64,000 nucleotides of DNA. Source: an uncultured Muribaculum sp. (GTDB lineage Bacteria > Bacteroidota > Bacteroidia > Bacteroidales > Muribaculaceae). Within the stretch, counting starts at the first letter, position 1. Every line of letters begins with the position of its first letter. The DNA is taken from positions 58,661 to 122,660 of the forward strand of contig CAJUMZ010000008.1 of the NCBI GenBank assembly GCA_910587665.1, written 5' to 3'. A program made the translations under genes and the position numbers. The notes under the pieces are model-generated. The model saw nothing but the letters and a program-made list of their open reading frames with translations. It was not told where the DNA came from and ran no database searches. Below, one piece after another: positions 36,000-45,246 of the stretch.

Positions 36000-36596
36000 T
36001 TGACAGCAAAAGATGCCATAGCACCCCAAATTATACCTATAATATCGGATAACCTCTATACAGCCGAAGTCTCCGACCCGTCAAATCACCCCATAGTGGA
36101 CCATGACGGGAGATATCTCGGCATGACATCAGCCGAGTCACGACCGGTCAAGGCAAGCACGCCGCTGTCGCTTGTGCTGGAAAGGATGACGTCGGGCTAT
36201 GATATTGTAGCGGTCATAGACGATATCACTGAGCTGTATGTAGGCGCAATCGACAGGGACTCGTTGCTACAGGCAGTGTCGCGGTTGTTTCCGCAGCTCA
36301 ACGAGTACACGGAGCTTACCATCACATGTCCACCCAGCCAGTACAGCGCTTCGGCTATAGCCCATGCCGTCGAGGACGCCGACGCCCACCTGCTCAACCT
36401 GAATGTCACGGCTGGCACCGAGCCTGACTCGCTCGCCACGGTGATGCTGCGTGTCAATCATTCACGCGGAGAGTCGGTGGCACGCTCGCTGCAGCGTTAC
36501 GGCTATGAGACGGTGGAGATGACCGGCGATCCCGGAATGTTCCACACCGATCTTGCCGAACGTGTCAGCTCATTGCTTCACTATCTTGAAATCTGA
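36000..36596 (+). CDS. CBS-domain protein
   Basis: 198 residues reading from a TTG start (TTGACAGCAAAAGATGCC). Homologues that I recall begin with the same M-x-AKD stretch, and no in-frame ATG occurs before about residue 40, so TTG is favoured. The first half (about 1-95) looks like a divergent CBS pair (VDHDGRYLGM, AVIDDITELYVGAIDRDSL). The second half (about 105-195) is an ACT-like or unknown domain (ELTITCPPSQYSASAIAHAVE). CBS pairs sense adenine nucleotides. It is followed by nadK after 10 nt, so a link to nucleotide state is plausible but unproven. Confidence 0.75.
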   Translation: MTAKDAIAPQIIPIISDNLYTAEVSDPSNHPIVDHDGRYLGMTSAESRPVKASTPLSLVLERMTSGYDIVAVIDDITELYVGAIDRDSLLQAVSRLFPQLNEYTELTITCPPSQYSASAIAHAVEDADAHLLNLNVTAGTEPDSLATVMLRVNHSRGESVARSLQRYGYETVEMTGDPGMFHTDLAERVSSLLHYLEI

Positions 36597-36606
36597 CAGG
36601 AGAATT

Positions 36607-37476
36607 ATGAGAATAGCGGTTTTCGGCAATAAACACCAAGAGGCACATATAAAGGAGCTTTCCACGCTTTTTGACCTGCTTTCACGCCATAATGTGTGGG
36701 TAGAGATGGAGGAATCGTTTTACCGTTACCTTTGTTCGGTGATGGATACGCCTCCGGAAATCAACGACCTTATCACCGACGACAGCTTCAATGCCGCCAT
36801 AGCCCTCAGCATCGGTGGCGACGGTACTTTCCTGCGCACCGCGCAGCGGGTAGGGGACAAGGAGATACCCATACTCGGCATCAACACCGGACATCTCGGC
36901 TATCTTGCCGATGTCAAGGTCGACGAAATCAACCATAAGCTTCAAAATCTGCTGGAGGGAAAATACAATGTAGAGCCACGCACCATGATTGCGGTGACAA
37001 GCCCTGACGCACCGCTTGAAATTTGGCAATATGCCCTCAACGAAGTGGCGATACTCAAAGAAGACACCTCGTCGATGATAGAGATGGAGGCGACCATCGA
37101 CAAGAGCCGTCTTGCCACCTATCTTGCCGATGGATTGATTATATCGACCCCCACCGGGTCAACCGGCTACAACCTGTCGGTAGGAGGACCTATCGTCGCC
37201 CCTTCAGCCCCTGTATGGGTAATATCGCCCGTTGCCGCCCACTCCCTCACGATGCGCCCGCTCATTGTAAGCGACGACAGCGTGATCTCCGTAACCACGC
37301 GCTCACGCACCGAGACCTACCGTATAAGTCTCGACGGAAGGTCGCAGATACTTCCTGTCGGCACTACGGTGGAAATACACCGCGCTCCTTTCGTGACCCG
37401 CGTGATCCAGCGTCTCGACCATCAGTTTACCGACACCCTCCGATCAAAGCTTCTATGGGGAATAGACAAGCGGTGA
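36607..37476 (+). CDS. nadK: NAD kinase
   Basis: 289 residues from the ATG at 36607; the frame extends upstream into the CBS gene but that region is not used. The signature SIGGDGTFLRTAQ has GGDG at 70-73, followed by NTGHLGYL, ALNEVAIL and STPTGSTGYNLSVGGPIV. It phosphorylates NAD to NADP in the cytoplasm. It is sandwiched between the CBS gene and a YgjP-like peptidase whose start overlaps its 3' end. Confidence 0.96.
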   Translation: MRIAVFGNKHQEAHIKELSTLFDLLSRHNVWVEMEESFYRYLCSVMDTPPEINDLITDDSFNAAIALSIGGDGTFLRTAQRVGDKEIPILGINTGHLGYLADVKVDEINHKLQNLLEGKYNVEPRTMIAVTSPDAPLEIWQYALNEVAILKEDTSSMIEMEATIDKSRLATYLADGLIISTPTGSTGYNLSVGGPIVAPSAPVWVISPVAAHSLTMRPLIVSDDSVISVTTRSRTETYRISLDGRSQILPVGTTVEIHRAPFVTRVIQRLDHQFTDTLRSKLLWGIDKR

Positions 37477-38180
37477 CAAGCCGCATACTGAATCATCCGA
37501 CGCTTGGCAGCATAAAAATCACCATGCGCGCCTCGGCAAGCCGCTTCTCCGCACGATGGAAAGATGACATCGTACACTTGACCATACCGCCCGGATGCAC
37601 AGCGGAAGAGCTTATGCGTGCCATCGAGACGCTTGCCCCACGCCTTCTGAAAAAGAAGCCTGAGCTCGTCTACCGGGAAGGCGACATTATAGATATCGCA
37701 GGTATAAAAGCCGTCATATCACGCCAGCGCGTGAAGCCTGACCGCATACTTGGCACCATGCGCGACGGCATGGTATATCTTGAAGTGGGAGAGGGGATTG
37801 ACCTCAACAGCCGTGAGGCTACAAGGACAATAAGCAACCTCCTTTGCCGCATAGCCGAAACCGACGCGCCGGAATTACTGTTACCTCGCGCCATGGAACT
37901 CGCACGGGAAATCGGAGTGTCACCCGCCGCATGGCGCATAATGCGCGGATTCCGCACTCTCGGCAAATGCACCTCACAACGGGTCATCCACCTGAGCTAC
38001 GTGATAGCATTTCTACCGCAGGAACTGCGCGACTATATCGTGTGGCACGAACTCGCCCACCTTTCGGAGATGTCCCACTCCCCGCGCTTCCATGCGATAT
38101 GTGACAGTTATTGTGGAGGCAGTGAAAAGGAGCTGATCGCAAAGCTGCGCGCCCACAAATGGCCGATCATACGCAAATAG
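37455..38180 (+). CDS. YgjP-like metallopeptidase domain protein (DUF45/M48-type)
   Basis: 241 residues from ATG 37455, overlapping nadK by 22 nt. GTG 37473, overlapping the nadK stop as GTGA, would give 235. The C-terminal zinc signature is HELAHLSEMSHSPRFH (H198, E199, H202, further His at 208 and 213), as in YgjP and related minimal gluzincins. The N-terminal 100 or so residues are a beta-rich region (IKITMRASASRFSARW). The family is widespread and its substrates are unknown. It is often found as a solitary protein or with restriction enzymes, but here it sits in a housekeeping operon. Confidence 0.88.
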   Translation: MGNRQAVTSRILNHPTLGSIKITMRASASRFSARWKDDIVHLTIPPGCTAEELMRAIETLAPRLLKKKPELVYREGDIIDIAGIKAVISRQRVKPDRILGTMRDGMVYLEVGEGIDLNSREATRTISNLLCRIAETDAPELLLPRAMELAREIGVSPAAWRIMRGFRTLGKCTSQRVIHLSYVIAFLPQELRDYIVWHELAHLSEMSHSPRFHAICDSYCGGSEKELIAKLRAHKWPIIRK

Positions 38181-38266
38181 CAACACACAAAATAGCAATT
38201 GGAAATTTATTTTGCCATTCCGACATACATTTTGACTGTATTTTTCTTGAAATAATATTATTTTGC

Positions 38267-38274
38267 TAAATTTG
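38267..38274 (+). promoter_or_regulatory. -7 box of the secreted FN3 protein gene
   Basis: TAAATTTG, 34 nt before the ATG at 38309. A TTG lies 17 nt upstream (38247-38249), slightly short spacing. Confidence 0.45.
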
Positions 38275-38308
38275 CCGCATTGATTCTCATAATTAAATTT
38301 TTGATTGC

Positions 38309-40150
38309 ATGAATAAACTTTACTTATCATTTGCGGCAGCTTTTCTCGCCGCAGGAGCAATGGTGACTACAGAGGCGCAAGAAACCGTCGAACGCATCAA
38401 GACGGCATTGGATTTTAAGAAAGCGGCTATGTACCAGTCTAATAAAGCCCCTAAAATAGGGGGGGTGACACGTGTGTCGGAAGCTACGGTCACACTTCCT
38501 TGGTTTGAAAATTTTGAAGACGAGGAGACTTTTGAAAACTTCACTGTCATAGACGGAAACGATGATTTCGCCACATGGGAATGGAGCGACGGAGTAGCGC
38601 AATATTTTTCACTTTTATCGGAAGATTCAGCTGACGACTGGCTTATAACCCCCGGATTTGAAATGACAGGAGGCAAAAGCTATCAGATTTCATTCAGGGC
38701 AAGAAGCTACGATTTTGAATCACCGGAAGAGTTCAGCGCATGGCTGGGTAACGCGCCTGAAGCCGATGCCATGACCATAGAGGTAGTCGAGACAACGACT
38801 GTGGCACAAGACAATTTCCTCAACTACGATGTCACCATAAAGGCAGAAGCCGACGGCGTATATTATTTAGGCATACATTGTACATCCGACCCGGAAGATT
38901 CCTTTACACTTGACATAGATGACATAAGCATAAAGGAAGCGGCAGTCGAGACAGCACCCGGAGAAGTCACTGATCTTACGATAATCCCCGATCCGGAAGG
39001 CGCGCTTAAGGCGACAATCACCTTTACCACACCAACGATAACCACCGACGGGACACCCCTCATGGCATTGACCAAGGTAGAGATATATCGTAATGACGTC
39101 AACCTTATCAAGACATTTGACGCACCTGCGGCCGACGAACAGTTGACTTATGTCGACGAAGGACCGTCAAACGGCGACAATCACTACACAATCACGCCAT
39201 ATAACGAGGCAGGAGAGGGCAAATCCACCAAACTAAGTCTTTTTATAGGAGAAGATATGCCATGTGCACCGAAAAACATCACCCAGAAAGTATCGGGCAC
39301 CGATGTCATCCTTACTTGGGAAGACGAGCCTCTCGGATGGAACGGACACTACATCAACACCTCAAAGCTGAAATACAACATCTGGGAATCCAACGACGGC
39401 ATAAATGTGACCGAAGTGGCTAAGGGCGTGACAGAAAAGAGCTACACTATCGAAGATCGTGCAGAGCAAGGAAAACAGAAACAGACAATATTTGTAGTAC
39501 AGGCAGAATCAAGTTCAGGCACCGGATCACGCGGATATTCCAACAATATAGTCCTCGGAAAATCGGATGAACTTCCGTTCAACGAGTCATTTGCCGAAGG
39601 CAAAATCCATAACAACTGGTTCTTGAAATCGGATGACAGCAAAGACAAAGCCGAATTTATCGACGCAGACCAGAATGGCGACGGCGGCGCAATTCAATTA
39701 TCGGGTCATGAAATGGGATGCACCGTCAACCTCTATTCAAGCAAGGTCTGGATCAAAGATGAGGCAAAGCTTAAGCTGAGCTTCTGGTATCGATCACCTG
39801 CCGACGGCACCCTTACAGTAGGTCTTTCCAAAGATTTCGAGGAGCTGAAGACACAAGGCGTTGACCCGTCGGATGAATGGAAGCAGGTCAACATGGATCT
39901 AAGCGACATGACCACAAATGAATACGGCCAGATCCTGTTCAGCTATAAATCAGGCACAGAGCCATGTCTTATCGACAATGTAGTGTTGACCTCGACAACT
40001 TCAGGCATTGACAATATCCTGAACGGCGAAAGCGACGTCGAGGTTATCGAACGCTACGGCATTGACGGCACACGCGTCGCTGATGACTACCGTGGCGTGG
40101 TAATCGAAAGCCTCAGCGACGGTACATTCAGAAAGAACATCATGCGCTAA
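38309..40150 (+). CDS. Secreted jelly-roll (choice-of-anchor J) and FN3-domain protein
   Basis: 613 residues. Signal peptide about 1-24 (ends TTEAQ). Residues about 55-215 form a choice-of-anchor J/MAM-like domain (LPWFENFEDEETFENF, DDWLITPGF). One or two fibronectin type III domains follow (about 220-410), then a second jelly roll (about 425-555). The C-terminus (YGIDGTRVADDYRGVVIESLSDGTFRKNIM) is a short beta-domain like that of T9SS-exported proteins. It is probably a surface or secreted binding protein; no enzyme motif was seen. A run of seven G (38459-38465) lies in codons near residue 51. It ends at a strong terminator. Confidence 0.8.
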   Translation: MNKLYLSFAAAFLAAGAMVTTEAQETVERIKTALDFKKAAMYQSNKAPKIGGVTRVSEATVTLPWFENFEDEETFENFTVIDGNDDFATWEWSDGVAQYFSLLSEDSADDWLITPGFEMTGGKSYQISFRARSYDFESPEEFSAWLGNAPEADAMTIEVVETTTVAQDNFLNYDVTIKAEADGVYYLGIHCTSDPEDSFTLDIDDISIKEAAVETAPGEVTDLTIIPDPEGALKATITFTTPTITTDGTPLMALTKVEIYRNDVNLIKTFDAPAADEQLTYVDEGPSNGDNHYTITPYNEAGEGKSTKLSLFIGEDMPCAPKNITQKVSGTDVILTWEDEPLGWNGHYINTSKLKYNIWESNDGINVTEVAKGVTEKSYTIEDRAEQGKQKQTIFVVQAESSSGTGSRGYSNNIVLGKSDELPFNESFAEGKIHNNWFLKSDDSKDKAEFIDADQNGDGGAIQLSGHEMGCTVNLYSSKVWIKDEAKLKLSFWYRSPADGTLTVGLSKDFEELKTQGVDPSDEWKQVNMDLSDMTTNEYGQILFSYKSGTEPCLIDNVVLTSTTSGIDNILNGESDVEVIERYGIDGTRVADDYRGVVIESLSDGTFRKNIMR

Positions 40151-40170
40151 ACCGCATAAAACTACCCTCC

Positions 40171-40206
40171 AAAGGAGCGTGTCAATCTTGATACGCTCCT
40201 TTTTTC
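40171..40206 (+). terminator. Terminator after the secreted FN3 protein
   Basis: Stem AAAGGAGCGT (40171-40180) with ACGCTCCTTT (40193-40202) and a following T-run; 20 nt after the stop at 40150. Confidence 0.85.
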
Positions 40207-40290
40207 GGTGATTATCGACGCTATTCACCGCAAATTTGCGGCGAATATTTGGTATTTTCACCGCAAACAATTATTTAAATTCCTTATGAT

Positions 40291-40321
40291 TTTGTGAGGA
40301 AGATAAAATTGGCTAATTTTG
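40291..40321 (+). promoter_or_regulatory. cysE operon promoter, nearly leaderless
   Basis: TTTG (40291-40294), 19-nt spacer, TAATTTTG (40314-40321). The ATG is at 40327, only 5 nt downstream of the -7 box, so the transcript probably starts at or beside the start codon. Confidence 0.65.
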
Positions 40322-40326
40322 CAGTA

Positions 40327-41250
40327 ATGTCAGGACTTAACCCAGATCACGAAGCGGCGCTTCGGGAGGTTGTCACCGAGCTCTCCGCCGGAGAAAACCT
40401 TGTAAACATATGCCCTTCACAGTGGCGTGGCGAACCGTTGCCCTCGCAGCAGGCGGTCAAGGAAATCATTACTCTTTCGAGAGCCATAATCTTTCCCGGA
40501 TTTTTCGGCGACAGCGACGTGACTCGCGAAAACCTGCTGTACTTCACCGGGCTGTGGAGCGAGAAGCTTTACAAACTGCTGACAGAACAGATCCATGCCG
40601 GACTTTCAATGGATGTGTGTACGGAGGATGCACCCGAATTTGCCGCCACCGAGCGGCTTGCCTCGACAAAGGCGGCGGCATTCATGTCGTGTCTTCCGGA
40701 ATTACGCAGGCTTCTCAACGCCGACGTACGTGCCACCTACTACGGTGACCCCGCGGCGTCATCCGTGCAGGAGGTGATATACTGCTACCCCGGCATACGA
40801 GCCATATGCAACCACCGCATAGCCCACGAACTTGTGAAGCTTGAAGTACCAATCATACCACGTATGATCAGCGAGCTTGCCCATGGCGAAACCGGCATAG
40901 ACATACACCCCGCCGCCACGATAGGAGAATCGTTTACCATCGACCACGGTACCGGAATAGTGATCGGGGCGACAGCGATAGTAGGCAACAACGTGAAAAT
41001 ATATCAGGGTGTCACCCTCGGGGCAAAGAGCTTTGACCTTGACAAAGACGGCAATCCCGTAAAGGGAGAGCCGCGACACCCGATCATAGGCAACAACGTG
41101 ATCATATATTCCAACGCATCCATACTCGGCAGAATCACCATAGGCGACAATGCCGTGATAGGGGGCAACATCTGGGTAACGGAAAATGTGGCTGCCGGAG
41201 AGCGGCTCATACAGGCTAAAGCAAATAATGTATTAAGAATAAAACATTGA
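40327..41250 (+). CDS. cysE: Serine O-acetyltransferase
   Basis: 307 residues from ATG 40327. An in-frame GTG at 40294 overlaps the -33 region and is rejected. The C-terminal 140 or so residues form a left-handed beta-helix of hexapeptide repeats (IDIHPAATIGESFTIDHGTG, VIGATAIVGNNVKIYQGVTL) with the catalytic histidines of CysE (RIAHEL, DHGTG). The N-terminal helical domain is longer than in E. coli and of the EpsC-like type. It makes O-acetylserine for cysteine synthesis. Its stop overlaps the next ATG (TGATG). Confidence 0.92.
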   Translation: MSGLNPDHEAALREVVTELSAGENLVNICPSQWRGEPLPSQQAVKEIITLSRAIIFPGFFGDSDVTRENLLYFTGLWSEKLYKLLTEQIHAGLSMDVCTEDAPEFAATERLASTKAAAFMSCLPELRRLLNADVRATYYGDPAASSVQEVIYCYPGIRAICNHRIAHELVKLEVPIIPRMISELAHGETGIDIHPAATIGESFTIDHGTGIVIGATAIVGNNVKIYQGVTLGAKSFDLDKDGNPVKGEPRHPIIGNNVIIYSNASILGRITIGDNAVIGGNIWVTENVAAGERLIQAKANNVLRIKH

Positions 41251-42929
41251 TGAAAACGGAAACTTACGAAATGGTGGCAAAGACCTTCCAGGGTCTTGAA
41301 GACATACTTGCAGAAGAGCTGACGGCTCTCGGAGCGCAGAATGTGGTCGCCGGGCGACGGATGGTGGCTTTTGAAGGCGACAAGGAGCTGATGTATCGCG
41401 CCAATCTCAGCTGCCGCACGGCGTTGCGCATACTGAAACCTATTGTTAAGTTTACCGCCGGTGACCCCGACACTCTTTATGAGATGACCAAGGAGTATGA
41501 CTGGAGCACCCTGCTCACACCCGACAAGACATTTTCCATCGACTCCGTGGTCAATTCCGAGCTGTTCAACCATTCACGCTATGTCACTTACCGCGTGAAA
41601 GACGGCATCGTGGACTTTTTCAAGGATCGCTACGGAGCCGACAAGCGACCGGGAGTAAGACTCCAGGAAGCCGACGTGATGATCAACGTGCATATCGACG
41701 GCAACCGTGTCACCCTATCGCTCGACTCTTCGGGTGAGTCGCTTCACAAGCGCGGCTATCGCGTGGCGCAGACCGAGGCACCCATCAATGAAGTGCTTGC
41801 CGCAGGTATCCTGCTCAAAGCGGGATACAACGGCGACATGCCGCTTGTTGACCCGATGTGTGGCTCCGGCACATTCCTTATCGAGGCTGCGCTGATAGCG
41901 GCAAACATCAATCCGGGTGTCTACCGCCGTAATTTCGCCTTCGAGCAGTGGAAAGACTTCGACGAGGAACTCTTTGAAAGCCTCTACAACGACGACAGCA
42001 ACGAGCGCGAGCCGGAATTCAAGATATACGGCTCCGACATATCGCCCAAGGCCATCGCCATCGCTGAGAAAAACATAAAGCAGGCAGGCGTCGGAAAATA
42101 TATTGACCTTGAGATAAAATCACTTTCAAAATGGGAAGAGGCACCCGCCGACGGTATACTTGTCACCAACCCTCCTTACGGAGAGCGCATATCGGTTGAT
42201 GACATGGACGGACTCTACGAGCTGATCGGCAACAAGCTTAAAAAGGTGTTCAAGGGCTATCACGCATGGATAATCGGATATACCGACGACTATTTCAAGA
42301 AGATAGGTCTCGCCCCTTCTCAGAAAATACCGATGCTCAACGGATCGCTCGAATGTGAGCTTCGCGAATATGTAATATTTGAAGGCGACTACAAGAGCTT
42401 CCGGCGCGAAGGCAACAGCCTGCACACTCGCCAGGAGGGCAGGGAAGAGCGTGGCAAGAAAAAAGAGTTCCGACGCGTGAGCGACGAGGAATGGCGCAAT
42501 AATGCCCGCAAAAAAGGATTCGGCGGAAAAGACGGTGACCGCGACGACCGTCGACATGGTGGCGAACAGAAGAAAAAGCGTTCGGCTCTCGAAGAAAAAT
42601 ATAAGGCAAAGCCGGTCGGCAAGGCGAGAAAGTATGAAGAGCGTGAAAACAGTGACTACCGTTTTCGCAATGACCGTTTCCGCGATGACCGCCGGAAAGA
42701 TTTCAACCGCGACAGCCGACGCAAGGATTTCCGCGACGATCGTCGCAGAGATCAGACAAGTGACAGCCGCAGAAACGACATGAATGATTCCGTGTCAGAG
42801 AATCCGCTTGCAATAAGACGCAACGAAAAAGCTTTGAAAATGATACAGGGCAAACAACCGAGTATCCCGGTGATGCGTTCACGCAAGGGATGGAAGCGCG
42901 GCGACAATAACAGTGACAACAACCAATAA
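41250..42929 (+). CDS. THUMP-domain rRNA large subunit methyltransferase, RlmL-like, with long charged tail
   Basis: 559 residues from ATG 41250. Order: an N-terminal ferredoxin-like/THUMP region (about 1-160), then a Rossmann methyltransferase domain with DPMCGSGTFLIEAALIAANI (about 200-220) and the catalytic NPPYGERI (about 305-312). The family N2-methylates guanosine in 23S rRNA (RlmL-type, G2445). The RlmK second domain of E. coli is absent. Residues about 395-559 form a low-complexity tail of R, D, K and E (DRFRDDRRKDFNRDSRRKDF), probably disordered and RNA-binding. Translation is coupled to cysE (TGATG). Confidence 0.9.
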   Translation: MKTETYEMVAKTFQGLEDILAEELTALGAQNVVAGRRMVAFEGDKELMYRANLSCRTALRILKPIVKFTAGDPDTLYEMTKEYDWSTLLTPDKTFSIDSVVNSELFNHSRYVTYRVKDGIVDFFKDRYGADKRPGVRLQEADVMINVHIDGNRVTLSLDSSGESLHKRGYRVAQTEAPINEVLAAGILLKAGYNGDMPLVDPMCGSGTFLIEAALIAANINPGVYRRNFAFEQWKDFDEELFESLYNDDSNEREPEFKIYGSDISPKAIAIAEKNIKQAGVGKYIDLEIKSLSKWEEAPADGILVTNPPYGERISVDDMDGLYELIGNKLKKVFKGYHAWIIGYTDDYFKKIGLAPSQKIPMLNGSLECELREYVIFEGDYKSFRREGNSLHTRQEGREERGKKKEFRRVSDEEWRNNARKKGFGGKDGDRDDRRHGGEQKKKRSALEEKYKAKPVGKARKYEERENSDYRFRNDRFRDDRRKDFNRDSRRKDFRDDRRRDQTSDSRRNDMNDSVSENPLAIRRNEKALKMIQGKQPSIPVMRSRKGWKRGDNNSDNNQ

Positions 42930-42959
42930 ACCAATCAACATCCAACTATAAATACTGAC

Positions 42960-44252
42960 ATGAGTGCTTACAACATTCTTCTCCTCGGATCCGGCGGCCG
43001 TGAATCGGCACTTGCATGGAAAATAAATCAGAGTCAATTGATAAGAAAGCTGTTCATAGCCCCCGGTAACGGCGGCACATCGCAATATGGCAGCAACGTC
43101 AACCTCTCGCCGCTCGATTTCCCCGCAATCGAGAAATTTGTGAAAGACAATGACATCAAAATGATTGTCGTAGGCAACGAGGATCCGCTGGTAAACGGTA
43201 TTTATGACTATTTTAAAAACAGCGACGTGCTGGTAGTAGGTCCAAGCAAAGCCGGCGCAGCCCTCGAAGGGAGCAAAGACTTTGCAAAGCAGTTTATGGA
43301 ACGCCACGCCATACCTACCGCCCGCTACCGCAGCTTCACAGCCGATACAATAGAGGAAGGATACAAGTTTCTCGAGACGCTTACACCCCCTTACGTGCTT
43401 AAAGCCGACGGATTGGCGGCAGGAAAGGGAGTGCTGATAATCTCCGATCTCGAAGAGGCAAAGAAATCGCTGCAAGAGATGCTATCGGGTATGTTTGGTG
43501 CGTCATCGGCAACAGTTGTCATAGAAGAGTTTCTCTCAGGTATAGAATGCTCGGTATTCGTGCTCACCGATGGCAAGGACTACCGTATACTCCCCGTGGC
43601 GAAAGACTATAAGCGCATAGGCGAGGGCGACACAGGCCCCAATACCGGTGGCATGGGAGCTGTCAGCCCCGTACCGTTTGCCGACGAGGCGTTTATGGAA
43701 AAGGTGCGTACCCGCATCATCGAGCCTACCGTAAAAGGACTTGCGGAAGAGGGTATAACCTATCGCGGATTCATTTTCCTGGGTCTTATCAATGTTGGCG
43801 GCGAGCCTATGGTGATAGAGTACAACGTAAGGATGGGTGACCCGGAGACAGAAGCGGTGATGCTCCGCATCGAAAGCGACCTTGTAGAGCTTATGGAGGC
43901 TGCCGCACGAGGCAATCTCGGCGACAAGCCTATGATCATAGACCCGCGCACGGCAGTCACCGTAATGATGGTGTCGGGCGGATATCCCGGCGACTACCAT
44001 AAGGGTATGATAATAGAGGGGATTGAAAATGTACGCGACAGCATAGTGTTCCACGCCGGTACAAAACAGGGCGTGGGTGACCGTATCGTAACCTCCGGAG
44101 GCAGGGTACTTTCAGTAAGCTCCTATGGCAAGGATATAGAGTCGGCGCTTGCCCGCAGCTATGACAGCATAAAGCTAATCAACTTTGACGGGAAATATTT
44201 CCGCCGCGACATAGGAAGTGACCTGATGGCACTTCTTGACTCTAAAAAGTAG
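42960..44252 (+). CDS. purD: Phosphoribosylamine-glycine ligase
   Basis: 430 residues, normal for PurD. Motifs: [14 protein letters not shown] at the N-terminus, the ATP-grasp [29 protein letters not shown], and [14 protein letters not shown] for metal binding. It makes glycinamide ribonucleotide in purine synthesis. It follows the methyltransferase by 30 nt and is followed 13 nt later by a membrane-protein gene, so probably all belong to one transcript from the cysE promoter. Confidence 0.96.
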   Translation: MSAYNILLLGSGGRESALAWKINQSQLIRKLFIAPGNGGTSQYGSNVNLSPLDFPAIEKFVKDNDIKMIVVGNEDPLVNGIYDYFKNSDVLVVGPSKAGAALEGSKDFAKQFMERHAIPTARYRSFTADTIEEGYKFLETLTPPYVLKADGLAAGKGVLIISDLEEAKKSLQEMLSGMFGASSATVVIEEFLSGIECSVFVLTDGKDYRILPVAKDYKRIGEGDTGPNTGGMGAVSPVPFADEAFMEKVRTRIIEPTVKGLAEEGITYRGFIFLGLINVGGEPMVIEYNVRMGDPETEAVMLRIESDLVELMEAAARGNLGDKPMIIDPRTAVTVMMVSGGYPGDYHKGMIIEGIENVRDSIVFHAGTKQGVGDRIVTSGGRVLSVSSYGKDIESALARSYDSIKLINFDGKYFRRDIGSDLMALLDSKK

Positions 44253-44265
44253 TGAATAATAAGTA

Positions 44266-45246
44266 GTGAAAGAGCAAGAGCTTACACAGCTGCTACACTC
44301 CCGCTACGGTTTCATACTGATGCTTTTTGTATCGGTTGCCGGAACCGTGGCGGCATGGTTTATGGGCGATGTGGTCCACATGTCGGGCAACAACGGCTTC
44401 GGATTGCCGTCGGCAAACGAATGGATCGACAACAGTGCCGTGTCGCTTGTAGTCAGTCTTGCGCTCAATATAACCATTTCATTCCTCCTGCTCTACCTCA
44501 ACCGGCGTTTCAACATCATACGCTCGGTGTCGATGCTTTTTGCGGGAATGTTTCTCGTGATGCAGGGCGGACAGCCTTCACTGATGGGCCAGCTCTATGA
44601 CGGACCGGTGATGTGCCTGATCATACTGCTTGCGATAATACCGTTTTTCTCGACATTCCAACGCCCTGACCGCACCCGGCGCATATTCCTGTCATTCCTG
44701 CTAATAAGCCTCGGCTCGCTTACGGGATACGCCTATGCGGTGTATCTTATAGTATTCCTGACAGGATGCTTCCAGATGCAATGTTTCTCCCTTCGCGGAC
44801 TCCTTGCCGCAATAACGGGCATCATCACCCCTTACTGGATATTATGGGGATTCGGAGTCATCTCCCTGTCATCATTCAGGATGCCGGAACTGATAAATAT
44901 ATTTGACGCACTTGAAGGACGCGACCTCGCTCAGATAGTGGTCTATACTATAGTCAACCTTATATTGGGCGTAGGATTCGGTATTTTCGACATGGTAAAA
45001 ATATACAGTTACAATGCCAGGGCAAGAGCCTACAACGGCTTTTGGATGATACTCACCATAATCACAACCCTGTTTGTAATCATCGACTACACCAATCTCA
45101 TAATATATCTACCCATCTTGAACTGCTGCACGGCTATACAGATAGGGCATTTCTTCACCATCAACAACATGAGACGCACTTATATACCGATATGCGGTAT
45201 ATACGTAGTATATATAGTGCTTTATGTATGGAGCGTAACATTATGA
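44266..45246 (+). CDS. Bacteroidales-type multispanning membrane protein of unknown function
   Basis: 326 residues reading from GTG (44266). About 8-10 helices are spread along the whole length, with short loops (e.g. LVVSLALNITISFLLLYL, IVVYTIVNLILGVGFGIF). No charged signature or catalytic motif is recognised. The N-terminus is cytosolic by the positive-inside rule (KEQELTQLLHSRYG). It lies between purD and pdxB and overlaps pdxB by 4 nt (ATGA), which implies coupled translation. I do not recognise the family beyond its similarity in style to unnamed Bacteroidales membrane proteins in purD-pdxB neighbourhoods. Confidence 0.8.
   Translation: MKEQELTQLLHSRYGFILMLFVSVAGTVAAWFMGDVVHMSGNNGFGLPSANEWIDNSAVSLVVSLALNITISFLLLYLNRRFNIIRSVSMLFAGMFLVMQGGQPSLMGQLYDGPVMCLIILLAIIPFFSTFQRPDRTRRIFLSFLLISLGSLTGYAYAVYLIVFLTGCFQMQCFSLRGLLAAITGIITPYWILWGFGVISLSSFRMPELINIFDALEGRDLAQIVVYTIVNLILGVGFGIFDMVKIYSYNARARAYNGFWMILTIITTLFVIIDYTNLIIYLPILNCCTAIQIGHFFTINNMRRTYIPICGIYVVYIVLYVWSVTL

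Noticed and set aside
37023..37454. N-terminal extension of the YgjP-like frame back into nadK
   Set aside because: The extension lies in the wrong frame of a clear nadK and gives an arginine/proline-rich nonsense peptide. The ATG at 37455 or GTG at 37473 is the start.
45042..45242. N-terminal extension of pdxB into the upstream membrane-protein gene
   Set aside because: The ATGA overlap at 45243-45246 and the family N-terminus MKIIIEKNIPF fix the start.
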